From Clostridiaceae bacterium (GTDB taxonomy: Bacteria > Bacillota > Clostridia > Saccharofermentanales > Fastidiosipilaceae), in the NCBI GenBank assembly GCA_012514965.1, contig JAAYZH010000162.1:1-8213 (forward strand): 8,213 nucleotides of DNA. The letters are read 5' to 3'. The translations under genes were made by a program, and so were the position numbers. The notes beneath the pieces are model-generated. The model ran no database searches. It worked only from the letters and a program-made list of their open reading frames with translations, and was not told the origin of the DNA. Positions within the stretch are counted from its first letter, which is position 1. Each line of letters starts with the position of its first letter. Positions 1-5,755 of the stretch are shown here, in pieces.

Positions 1-49
1 AACCGCACTACCGTTCCGTGTTCAGTCACCCAACCGTTTAAGCTCACTA

Positions 50-65
50 GCACACTACTGTGTGC
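50..65. other. Small hairpin downstream of amylase
   Basis: GCACAC (50-55) and GTGTGC (60-65) form a perfect 6-bp stem with a 4-base loop, 21 nt beyond the amylase stop codon. No T-run follows on the amylase strand, so it is not a convincing intrinsic terminator. It could be a transcript 3'-end stabiliser or chance. Nothing else is recognisable in bases 1-86. Confidence 0.3.
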
Positions 66-86
66 AATTTCGTTAACAATTCCGCC

Positions 87-1652
87 CTACGCCTCCGCCT
101 CTCGCGGCGCCTCCGCCTCCCGCGGCGCTTCCCCCGCCAGCTTCTCCTGCTCCCCGCGCGCAACGTGGCCTTTCAGCCGGGTTTCGCCGTTCTGAAACTC
201 TTCTCCAAGATAGGTGACCCAGCACGAGACGCTGCCCGCTTTGACCGGGAAGGAAGCCCGGCCTTCTTCATCGAGTTGCAGCAGATCCGTAAAACGATCC
301 AGATAGTCGCGGAAATGTCGGCCTGCCTGTTCGGGGCCAAAGTTCATCTCAATTGAAGATTCTTCACGCATACTTATGACTACGGCCAGGAGGCCCGGGT
401 GCTCTTCGTCACCGGAGCGAGACCAGCCGATGCACTGCTCATCCTGGAAATAGTCTTTTTGCTCGCCATAAGCGAAATTACGCCGCAGCTCAAGGACTCT
501 GTTCAAGTCGTACTGGACATCCTCCTGTGGGGAGGGACCGCCCTTGATGCCGTAATAGTCCCCGGCAAACACGCACGGGTAGCCATCGCGTCGCAGTAGG
601 ATCAGGACATAGGCACGCTCTTTGAAGTGGCGGCCTACCCAGGACTCGAGCGCCTGGCCCGGCTGGCTGTCGTGGTTGTCCACGAAGGTGACGGCGTTCT
701 GAGGGAATTCTTTGACCACCGTATTGTCGAAGAGTCCGCGCAGGTCGTAGTACTCATTACCGGCAGCCTCCGCCAGGTGAAAGTGCAGACCGACGTCGAA
801 AATATCCATGTTGTAGCGTACATCGTAGAGATATTTGCCGGTGTGGTGCAGATCGGGATGCCAGTATTCGCCGAAAATGTAGAACCCCGGCCCAGCCTTC
901 TCGCGGACGTGCTCGGTGAAGTGAGTCATAAAGTGATCGTCGATGTGCTTGACGGCATCCAGGCGGAAGCCGTCGCAGCCTGTGGTCTTGATGAACCAGT
1001 CTGCCCATTTCTCCAGCTCCTCGCGCACGTCATCCTGACTGTGGTCGATGTCGGCGAACATGAGGTAGTCGAAGTTACCCTTTTCGTTTGAGACTCCGTA
1101 GGCCCAGCCTTTGTCCTTGCCTTCGATGCGGAAAACGCCCGTTTCACCGCTGCGGTGATCATAATCGACACCGGTGAAGTGCTGGAAATGCCATTCGAAG
1201 CCTGAATATTTCCCCTGGCGTCCGGGGAAGTTGAAGCCAGTCCAACCTTCGATGTCACGCGCCTCGCCAATGGTCTGCGTGCGGTCCTCGGGGTCGACCG
1301 GAACGGCGGAGAAGACCTCGGAGAAGTCCGCTCCGGCCTTGTGATTCAAGACCACGTCCATGTACACGCGGATACCGGCCTCGTGGAGGGCCTCGGTGCA
1401 GGCCAAAAGCTGCTCCTTGGTGCCGTACTTCGTGCGCACCGAGCCTTTCTGGTCGAATTCGCCCAGGTCAAATAGATCGTAGACACCGTAGCCGACGTCG
1501 TAGGTCGAGGTTGCCTTGTAGACCGGCGGCAGCCAGACCGAATTGAAGCCGCGCGCTTTCAGCTCGGGGGCTAATGTGGCCAAATCATTATAGAACTCGC
1601 CGCCCGCTTCCATCTCCCATTCAAATGACTGAAACATCACGCCATTTTGCAT
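87..1652 (-). CDS. amyA: Cytoplasmic alpha-amylase, GH13 liquefying type
   Basis: Endo-acting alpha-1,4-glucan hydrolase of 521 residues. All four GH13 regions are present: DVVLNH (99-104), GFRLDAVKH (228-236, nucleophile D232), GEYW (261-264, acid/base E262) and FVDNHD (323-328, transition-state D328). The N-terminal NGVMFQSFEWE and the MFADIDHSQDDV stretch (198-209) match the Bacillus liquefying and E. coli AmyA type. There is no signal peptide, so it probably acts in the cytoplasm on glycogen-like glucan or imported maltodextrin. The start at 1652 is chosen because GGAGG (1659-1663) sits 6 nt upstream. An in-frame ATG at 1679 lies upstream of that site and lacks one of its own. The last ~30 residues are an Ala/Glu/Arg-rich tail ending in a duplicated APREAE motif, beyond the usual beta-sandwich end. 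Family assignment is secure; product specificity (alpha-amylase versus maltohexaose-forming) is not. Confidence 0.95.
   Translation of the reverse strand: MQNGVMFQSFEWEMEAGGEFYNDLATLAPELKARGFNSVWLPPVYKATSTYDVGYGVYDLFDLGEFDQKGSVRTKYGTKEQLLACTEALHEAGIRVYMDVVLNHKAGADFSEVFSAVPVDPEDRTQTIGEARDIEGWTGFNFPGRQGKYSGFEWHFQHFTGVDYDHRSGETGVFRIEGKDKGWAYGVSNEKGNFDYLMFADIDHSQDDVREELEKWADWFIKTTGCDGFRLDAVKHIDDHFMTHFTEHVREKAGPGFYIFGEYWHPDLHHTGKYLYDVRYNMDIFDVGLHFHLAEAAGNEYYDLRGLFDNTVVKEFPQNAVTFVDNHDSQPGQALESWVGRHFKERAYVLILLRRDGYPCVFAGDYYGIKGGPSPQEDVQYDLNRVLELRRNFAYGEQKDYFQDEQCIGWSRSGDEEHPGLLAVVISMREESSIEMNFGPEQAGRHFRDYLDRFTDLLQLDEEGRASFPVKAGSVSCWVTYLGEEFQNGETRLKGHVARGEQEKLAGEAPREAEAPREAEA
91..126. repeat. 18-bp tandem duplication in amylase 3' end
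   Basis: Two adjacent 18-bp copies (91-108 and 109-126) differ at one base. They encode two copies of the hexapeptide APREAE-type motif at the extreme C-terminus of the amylase. The next bases (127-138) look like a more decayed partial copy. The unit length is a multiple of three, so expansion or contraction leaves the frame and stop codon intact, as expected from replication slippage in a disordered tail. Confidence 0.85.
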
Positions 1653-1783
1653 AAATTTCCTCCGTCTATATAGAAACACACATAAACATCTGAACTTGCC
1701 AAAGCGATTCCACGGCCAAAGAGTCCGCGGCGCTGTGACGCGGCTGCCCGCGCCCTCTAGTCAATCTTTCCATAACTCATTCA

Positions 1784-1814
1784 ATTATACCCTTGCTGAC
1801 TGCTTTTACGTCAT
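1784..1814 (-). promoter_or_regulatory. Candidate sigma-70-type promoter for amylase
   Basis: On the minus strand a perfect TATAAT (1784-1789) lies about 130 nt upstream of the amylase start. The best upstream hexamer is ATGACG (1809-1814, 4 of 6 to TTGACA) at a long 19-nt spacing, so the -35 is weak. The leader would be about 125 nt. Within it, the minus-strand stretch at 1699-1712 resembles the CcpA cre core, with three mismatches. This is an inference from motifs only. Confidence 0.35.
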
Positions 1815-1828
1815 CGGGAACGGAAGGA

Positions 1829-1846
1829 GAGGCCACTGAAAAAGTC
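1829..1846 (+). repeat. Left terminal inverted repeat of element
   Basis: This 18-bp end pairs with 2154-2171 at 16 of 18 positions; ACTGAAAAAGTC (1835-1846) is the perfectly matched part. It begins 14 bp upstream of the candidate -35 box of the amylase promoter, so the element abuts that promoter. Confidence 0.7.
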
Positions 1847-1877
1847 CAATTATTTACGATAACTTTTGAGTGTGCAA

Positions 1878-2147
1878 GTGGCAACTTTCGCCGGTATTCG
1901 TGGGGCGAGGACGTACAGCGGCAAATGTTGCCATTTCCGGGGGCGTTTGCGGCAACTTTCGCCGGTTTTCGTGGGGCGAGGACGTACAGCGGCAAATGTT
2001 GCCACTTCCGGGGGCGTTTGTGGCAACTTTCGCCGGTATTCGTGCTGTGAGGACGTACACCAGCAAATGTTGCCACTTCCGGGGGCGTTTGTGGCAACTT
2101 TCGCTGGTATTCGTGGGGCGAGGACGTACAGCGGCAAATGTTGCCAC
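1878..2147. repeat. Tandem array of four 71-bp palindromic units
   Basis: Units lie at 1878-1948, 1949-2019, 2020-2090 and 2091-2147. The last stops at the end of its palindromic core. Each is a 57-bp core that begins GTGGCAAC and ends GTTGCCAC, plus a 14-bp linker (TTCCGGGGGCGTTT). The array starts and stops exactly at core boundaries. Units are about 90-97% identical. Differences include a changed base in the last arm of unit 1 (1934), changes at 1950 and 1967 in unit 2, a block near 2044-2047 plus 2060 and 2062 in unit 3, and 2105 in unit 4. Inside unit 1, GCCG/CGGC, GTA/TAC and CGT/ACG continue the stem toward a 9-base loop (1902-1910). The period is not a multiple of three and no start with a ribosome site is present, so it is not coding. 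Confidence 0.92.
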
Positions 2148-2153
2148 TCGAGC

Positions 2154-2171
2154 GACTTTTTCAGTGTCTTC
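2154..2171 (-). repeat. Right terminal inverted repeat of element
   Basis: Inverted copy of the left end; GACTTTTTCAGT (2154-2165) is the perfectly matched part. It is separated from the last palindromic array unit by only 6 bp, against 31 bp on the left side. It ends 90 bp before the YhaO-like start codon. Confidence 0.7.
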
Positions 2172-2181
2172 GAGGAAGCAT

Positions 2182-2192
2182 GACAATTTGTC
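2182..2192. promoter_or_regulatory. Short palindrome upstream of YhaO-like gene
   Basis: GACAATTTGTC is a perfect 5+1+5 palindrome lying 10 bp beyond the right inverted repeat of the element. It could be an operator half-site pair for the downstream operon, or part of the pre-insertion target. An 11-bp palindrome can also occur by chance. Confidence 0.25.
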
Positions 2193-2204
2193 GGCTTTCG
2201 TGAC

Positions 2205-2233
2205 GTGTCAGGGGTGTCTGACCGTGCTATTCT
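2205..2233 (+). promoter_or_regulatory. Weak candidate promoter for yhaO-like operon
   Basis: GTGTCA (2205-2210) and TATTCT (2228-2233) each match four of six consensus bases and are separated by 17 bp. They lie 29 nt upstream of the start codon at 2262. A perfect 5-bp inverted repeat, GTCAG (2207-2211) and CTGAC (2218-2222), overlaps the -35 and spacer and could be an operator. This is motif-level inference only. Confidence 0.25.
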
Positions 2234-2261
2234 TATTCCAAGAAACGATGAGGAGGCAAGA

Positions 2262-3437
2262 ATGGACAGGGCGGAGCAGCGTACGGTAGTTCACAGCGGC
2301 GATCTCCACTTAGGGGGATCTAGTCTGAGGCCGGAGGGCGGCAATAGTGCAGAGACACGGTTTCAGGTGTTTCAGGACCTTCTCGAGCTGTGTCGCAGCG
2401 AGGGTGCAGATGTGTTGCTGCTGGCCGGTGACGTCCTGGAGCAAGATGCCCTGGCCCCTGCGTCGCTGTCACGTGTTTTGACGCTTTTGGGCGGCCTCGC
2501 GGCGGAGGGGGTCGAGATTTTCATCACCCCCGGCAATCACGATGCCGCAACTCCTTTATCACCCTATCGCGACGCCGGTCTCTGGCCTGAGGGTGTCCAC
2601 GTCTTGGTGGAACCCGAGACGGTGGCGCTTCCGGAGCTCGGTCTTTCGGTCAGCGGAGCTGGTTTTCGCAGCTTGTACCAGCGTCAGCCGCTGCTGCCCT
2701 TGTTGAGTGCGGTTTATGAGAGCGCCCGGTCCGCCGGTGAGCTGGAAGGCTGTCCGCTGGCGCTTGCCCTCCTGCATGGCGACCTCCGCCACGGCCCCGG
2801 CGGGCTGTATAACCCCATCGACCCTCTGGATATTGCAGCTTCGCCGTTTGCTTACCTGGCTTTGGCCCACATCCACCAGCCTGACCACGAGATTCGCAAG
2901 GCAGGCAGCTGTCGTTACGCGTTTTGCGGCACGACACAGGGGGCGAGTCGCCTGGATGAAGGGCCGCGGGGCTGTTATGTGCTGAAGTTTACGGATGGCC
3001 GCTGGGATAGCGCCCGTTTTGTTGACCTCGCTGCCACCGTGTACCGCAACGTCGCTGTCGAGTTGCAGAAGCCCGAGAACGTCGAGCAAGCTGCCCGGCA
3101 GTGCATCGCGAAGCTGCGAGAGGCTGCTCTGGCGGAAGATGAAGAGCGGCAGGTGGTTTATTACATGACGCTGCATGGGTTTAGCGCCGGCAGTTACTTG
3201 CCGGACCCGGAGATTCTGCAGAGTCGGCTTGAGGCAGAAGGATATGTCTTCAGCGGACTTCTGGATAGAACTTCACCTGAGATGGACCCCGCGAAGCTGG
3301 AGGAAGAAGATTCGCTGCGGGGACTGTTTTATCGCAGTCTCAGCAGACAGGCCGCCCGCGCGGCAGCCGAGGATCAGCAGCTTTGTGAAAGAGCGCTGCG
3401 TCTGGGTATGGATGCGTTTAGAAGTGAGCTGCTCTAG
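2262..3437 (+). CDS. yhaO: YhaO/SbcD-like metallophosphoesterase (exonuclease subunit)
   Basis: A 391-residue calcineurin-like phosphoesterase of the Mre11/SbcD/YhaO group, expected to be the dinuclear-metal nuclease half of a DNA-end-processing complex. The metal motifs appear in order: HSGDLHLGG (D14 and H16), LLLAGDVLEQD (D57), TPGNHDA (N92, H93, D94), ALLHGDLRHG (H172) and LALAHIHQP (H203 and H205). The usual Gly before the last motif is Ala. Residues ~255-391 form the C-terminal capping and partner-binding region. Length is near that of Bacillus YhaO. The start at 2262 is preferred because AGGAGG (2251-2256) lies 5 nt upstream. An in-frame ATG at 2205 would add 19 residues that resemble leader sequence and overlap the candidate promoter. 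The YhaN-like ATPase follows after 36 nt, the expected partner arrangement. Nuclease polarity and substrate are not deducible. Confidence 0.92.
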   Translation: MDRAEQRTVVHSGDLHLGGSSLRPEGGNSAETRFQVFQDLLELCRSEGADVLLLAGDVLEQDALAPASLSRVLTLLGGLAAEGVEIFITPGNHDAATPLSPYRDAGLWPEGVHVLVEPETVALPELGLSVSGAGFRSLYQRQPLLPLLSAVYESARSAGELEGCPLALALLHGDLRHGPGGLYNPIDPLDIAASPFAYLALAHIHQPDHEIRKAGSCRYAFCGTTQGASRLDEGPRGCYVLKFTDGRWDSARFVDLAATVYRNVAVELQKPENVEQAARQCIAKLREAALAEDEERQVVYYMTLHGFSAGSYLPDPEILQSRLEAEGYVFSGLLDRTSPEMDPAKLEEEDSLRGLFYRSLSRQAARAAAEDQQLCERALRLGMDAFRSELL

Positions 3438-3473
3438 GGCGGCACACAGCAGATAGAAGGAGCAAGAGCGAAG

Positions 3474-5705
3474 ATGGAGATCCAAGCCCTTTACATCAAG
3501 GCTTTTGGCGGCTTGAAGGATTACTCTCTGCGGCTGGGCCCGGGAGCGACCTTGTTTTATGGACCCAATGAGCGGGGCAAGACCACGGTCCTGACGTTTA
3601 TTCGTGCCATGTTTTATGGTCTGGGCGAGCGCCGCGGTCAGGACAGTCTGCGCGAACGCTACACACCGCGTGACGGGGCAGCGATGGGCGGCAACCTCTG
3701 GTTTTACCACGAGGGTGTGCAGTATGAGATGAGCCGCAGCTTTGGCCCGCGCAAGGGGCTGGATCAGATCAGCCTCATCGATCTTGACTCGAACCGCCTG
3801 GTTGAGCCCTTTGACCCGGAACAGCCGGGCAAGGAGCTCTTCGGCCTAGCCCAGGAGGTCTTCGCGAACAGTGTTTTCGTGGAGTCTTCCGGCCCGAGAG
3901 TCCGCCAGTCCGGCGGGGCGGATCAGGCTTTGTGGGAGACCCTTTCGGATTTTATGGTAACACCGGACGCGAAAGTTACAGCTGCAGAGGTGCAGGGCCG
4001 CCTGACGAAGGCGAAACTGCGGCTGAGGTCCGCGAGCGGACGCAAGGGCGAGATTCCTGAGCTGACGGCCCGGGTGGCGGAGATGGATGAGAAGGTCCGG
4101 AATCTGGCGGCTATCCAGGACGAGGAGGCGGGTCTGGCGGAGGAGCTCGACCACTTGCAGACCCGTCTGGGTGCACTGCGTTCCCAAGAAGATTCACTCA
4201 AGCAGAGGCTGTCGCTTTTCGAGTATGCCGAAGACCGCGAACGGTTGCGTCTTGCGCAGCTGCCGCAGACTGAGCTTGCGGCGCTGGAGCCCGAAGAGGC
4301 CCAGCTTGAGCAGGCCCTCGAGCCTTTCGGCGCTGATGAGAATGCTCGCCGGGCCACGCTTAACAAGCTGCAGAAGGAATTGCAGAGTCTCTTGGAAACC
4401 GAACAGCGAGTACAGATGACCAGAGCACAGCGTCGCGAAAGCCGACGCAGATACCAGAATATACTGCGAATCGCCGGGCTGGCCCTGGCTGTATTAGCCG
4501 TGGCAGTCCTGCTTTACGCCTACTTTATGTTGCAAGGCGACTTGCGCAGCCAGGTGATGGCGGTCAGTGCCGTAGGAGCTTTGATCGGCATCCTGCTCTA
4601 CGGCCAGCGCCACTCCGCAGCCAATTGGATCATCCGCGGCAAGAGCGAGGCAGCCGCCGAGGCCCGCAGCACCCTGGATGGACGTCTGCAGCAGTTTCGC
4701 GAGGACTGCGCTGCGCTTGGCTACCAGCCGGAAGCGGGTTTCGCCTCATCCGCATCAGATTCGGGCACCTCGCTTCAGCCAGAAGAACAGGCAACGAGCA
4801 ACGGTTTACGCAAGCTTTCCGACCTCCCTGCGCTGGGGATTTTCCTGCACAGTGTCGAAGAGATGCTGGAAGACCGCCAGAGTCTGGCCAAAGAAAAGCA
4901 GCGTCTGCTTGCGGCAGCACGCCGTGAAGAAGAAGCCCTTGGCGGCCGGATTGCCTTTGGCCAGCGTCTGGAGATACAGAGGCAGGCCCTCAAGCACGCC
5001 GGCGCAGATCCGGACACCGCCCGAGTGGATTATCCGGCCGCAGACCGGCTGGCGGAAGAGCTCCTGCTCTTGCAGGCAGAACGTTTGACTGCTGAGAAGC
5101 AGGAGAGCGAAACACGTGTCCGGCTGGAATCTTTGTTGCGCGAGCCTGGTACAGGTGCCGCCATTTCACCGTCGGCACTGCATTGGCAGATGAGCACAGA
5201 GCTTCGTGAAGAGCAGAACCGGCTCGACACACTGGTTCAACGGTGGCGGGCTCTGGAGCTGGCCGAGAATACCCTGGCGAACAATCTGCTCGAGTTGAGG
5301 GAGAAGCTTTTGCCGCGTCTGGCCGAGTCCGCGGGCGGCTATATGCAGCAATTAAGCCGCGGCAGATATGATACGATTCAAGTAACAGAGAATCTTGGTA
5401 TTTTGCTGCGAGACAGCAGGGAAGGCCACTATTACTCACCTGAGAATTTCAGCAGCGGGACCGAGGACCAGTTGTGGTTTGCTTTCCGTCTGGCCCTGAC
5501 GGATTATCTGGGTGAGGGCAGGGATCTGCCCTTGCTCCTCGACGATCTTTTTATGAATTTTGATGACAAACGTGCCGCCGAAGGTCTGGACCTCCTGGCA
5601 GCGCGCGCGGCCGAAGGCCAGCAGGTGATCCTGCTGACCTGCCACAAGCGAATTGCGAAACTTGCCGAAGAGAGGGCGGGCTGGTCAGCCCGAACCCTGC
5701 CCTGA
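3474..5705 (+). CDS. yhaN: YhaN/SbcC-like SMC-type ATPase with membrane hairpin
   Basis: A 743-residue ABC/SMC-type ATPase, the likely partner of the upstream metallophosphoesterase. Walker A is GPNERGKTT (30-38). The ABC signature equivalent is SSGTEDQ (660-666). Walker B is LPLLLDD (685-691), followed by the D-loop NFDDKR and a switch His in LLTCH (H724). Between the ATPase halves lie coiled-coil segments (~175-325 and ~390-610). They are interrupted by two hydrophobic helices, ~330-351 and ~361-377, predicted to form a membrane hairpin. No CXXC zinc hook exists; the only cysteines are C412 and C723. The protein is shorter than Bacillus YhaN, which is over 900 residues. The complex is therefore probably tethered to the inner membrane with both ATPase lobes in the cytoplasm. 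The start has GGAG (3459-3462), 11 nt upstream, a rather long spacing. The family call is strong; the DNA-repair role comes from family knowledge, not from this sequence. Confidence 0.9.
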   Translation: MEIQALYIKAFGGLKDYSLRLGPGATLFYGPNERGKTTVLTFIRAMFYGLGERRGQDSLRERYTPRDGAAMGGNLWFYHEGVQYEMSRSFGPRKGLDQISLIDLDSNRLVEPFDPEQPGKELFGLAQEVFANSVFVESSGPRVRQSGGADQALWETLSDFMVTPDAKVTAAEVQGRLTKAKLRLRSASGRKGEIPELTARVAEMDEKVRNLAAIQDEEAGLAEELDHLQTRLGALRSQEDSLKQRLSLFEYAEDRERLRLAQLPQTELAALEPEEAQLEQALEPFGADENARRATLNKLQKELQSLLETEQRVQMTRAQRRESRRRYQNILRIAGLALAVLAVAVLLYAYFMLQGDLRSQVMAVSAVGALIGILLYGQRHSAANWIIRGKSEAAAEARSTLDGRLQQFREDCAALGYQPEAGFASSASDSGTSLQPEEQATSNGLRKLSDLPALGIFLHSVEEMLEDRQSLAKEKQRLLAAARREEEALGGRIAFGQRLEIQRQALKHAGADPDTARVDYPAADRLAEELLLLQAERLTAEKQESETRVRLESLLREPGTGAAISPSALHWQMSTELREEQNRLDTLVQRWRALELAENTLANNLLELREKLLPRLAESAGGYMQQLSRGRYDTIQVTENLGILLRDSREGHYYSPENFSSGTEDQLWFAFRLALTDYLGEGRDLPLLLDDLFMNFDDKRAAEGLDLLAARAAEGQQVILLTCHKRIAKLAEERAGWSARTLP

Positions 5706-5755
5706 GGAACGGATACGATACGAGATAGAAGCAGTAGCGGAGAGAAGATACGAGT
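5706..5755 (+). other. Short intergenic gap with GATACGA repeats
   Basis: The gap between the ATPase stop and the peptidase start holds GATACGA-like repeats (around 5712-5721 and 5747-5753) and a weak Shine-Dalgarno (GGAG, 5739-5742). No promoter or terminator is evident, which supports read-through from the upstream genes. Confidence 0.4.

Larger units (their letters stand above)
1829..2171. mobile_element. MITE-like element with inverted repeat ends
   Basis: The left end GAGGCCACTGAAAAAGTC (1829-1846) and right end GACTTTTTCAGTGTCTTC (2154-2171) are inverted repeats matching at 16 of 18 positions. The innermost 12 bp (1835-1846 and 2154-2165) are perfect. They enclose 307 bp, nearly all of it a four-unit palindromic array, and there is no credible coding sequence. 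Size, ends and lack of a gene fit a non-autonomous transposable or repeat element inserted between two divergent genes. A GGAAG lies near each outer edge (1822-1826 and 2174-2178), but not exactly abutting the repeats, so a target duplication is only a possibility. The transposase family is not identifiable from these ends. It could instead be a large structured intergenic repeat without mobility. Confidence 0.55.

Noticed and set aside
50..65. Intrinsic terminator for the amylase
   Set aside because: The 6-bp stem is perfect, but no T-run follows it on the transcribed strand. It is kept only as a hairpin.
1653..1679. Upstream in-frame ATG for the amylase (start at 1679)
   Set aside because: The strong GGAGG at 1659-1663 lies inside that extension and is correctly placed for the ATG at 1652. 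The added residues also do not resemble a signal peptide.
1878..2147. CRISPR array
   Set aside because: The whole 71-bp unit is conserved with no unique spacers, and no cas gene is present.
1878..2147. Integron attC sites
   Set aside because: The inverted ends GTGGCAAC/GTTGCCAC do not fit the RYYYAAC/GTTRRRY core sites, and there are no cassette genes between units.
2205..2261. Upstream in-frame ATG for the YhaO-like gene (start at 2205)
   Set aside because: AGGAGG at 2251-2256 points to 2262, and the extension has no family similarity.
1777..2289. Several overlapping open frames on both strands through the 71-bp array (e.g. 1870-2289 plus, 1777-2097 minus)
   Set aside because: They are by-products of a stop-poor GC-rich repeat. 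The 71-bp period shifts the frame every unit, no start has a good ribosome site, and the frames overlap each other on both strands.
2559..3176. 205-residue minus-strand open frame inside the YhaO-like gene
   Set aside because: It is fully antisense to a gene with clear catalytic motifs and has no recognisable domain. High GC content readily produces such shadows. The same applies to 627-1091 plus and 3273-3710 minus.
3474..5705. Frameshift or truncation of the ATPase, given it is shorter than Bacillus YhaN
   Set aside because: Walker A, signature, Walker B and switch His are all present in one uninterrupted frame. The shortness lies in the coiled-coil region only.
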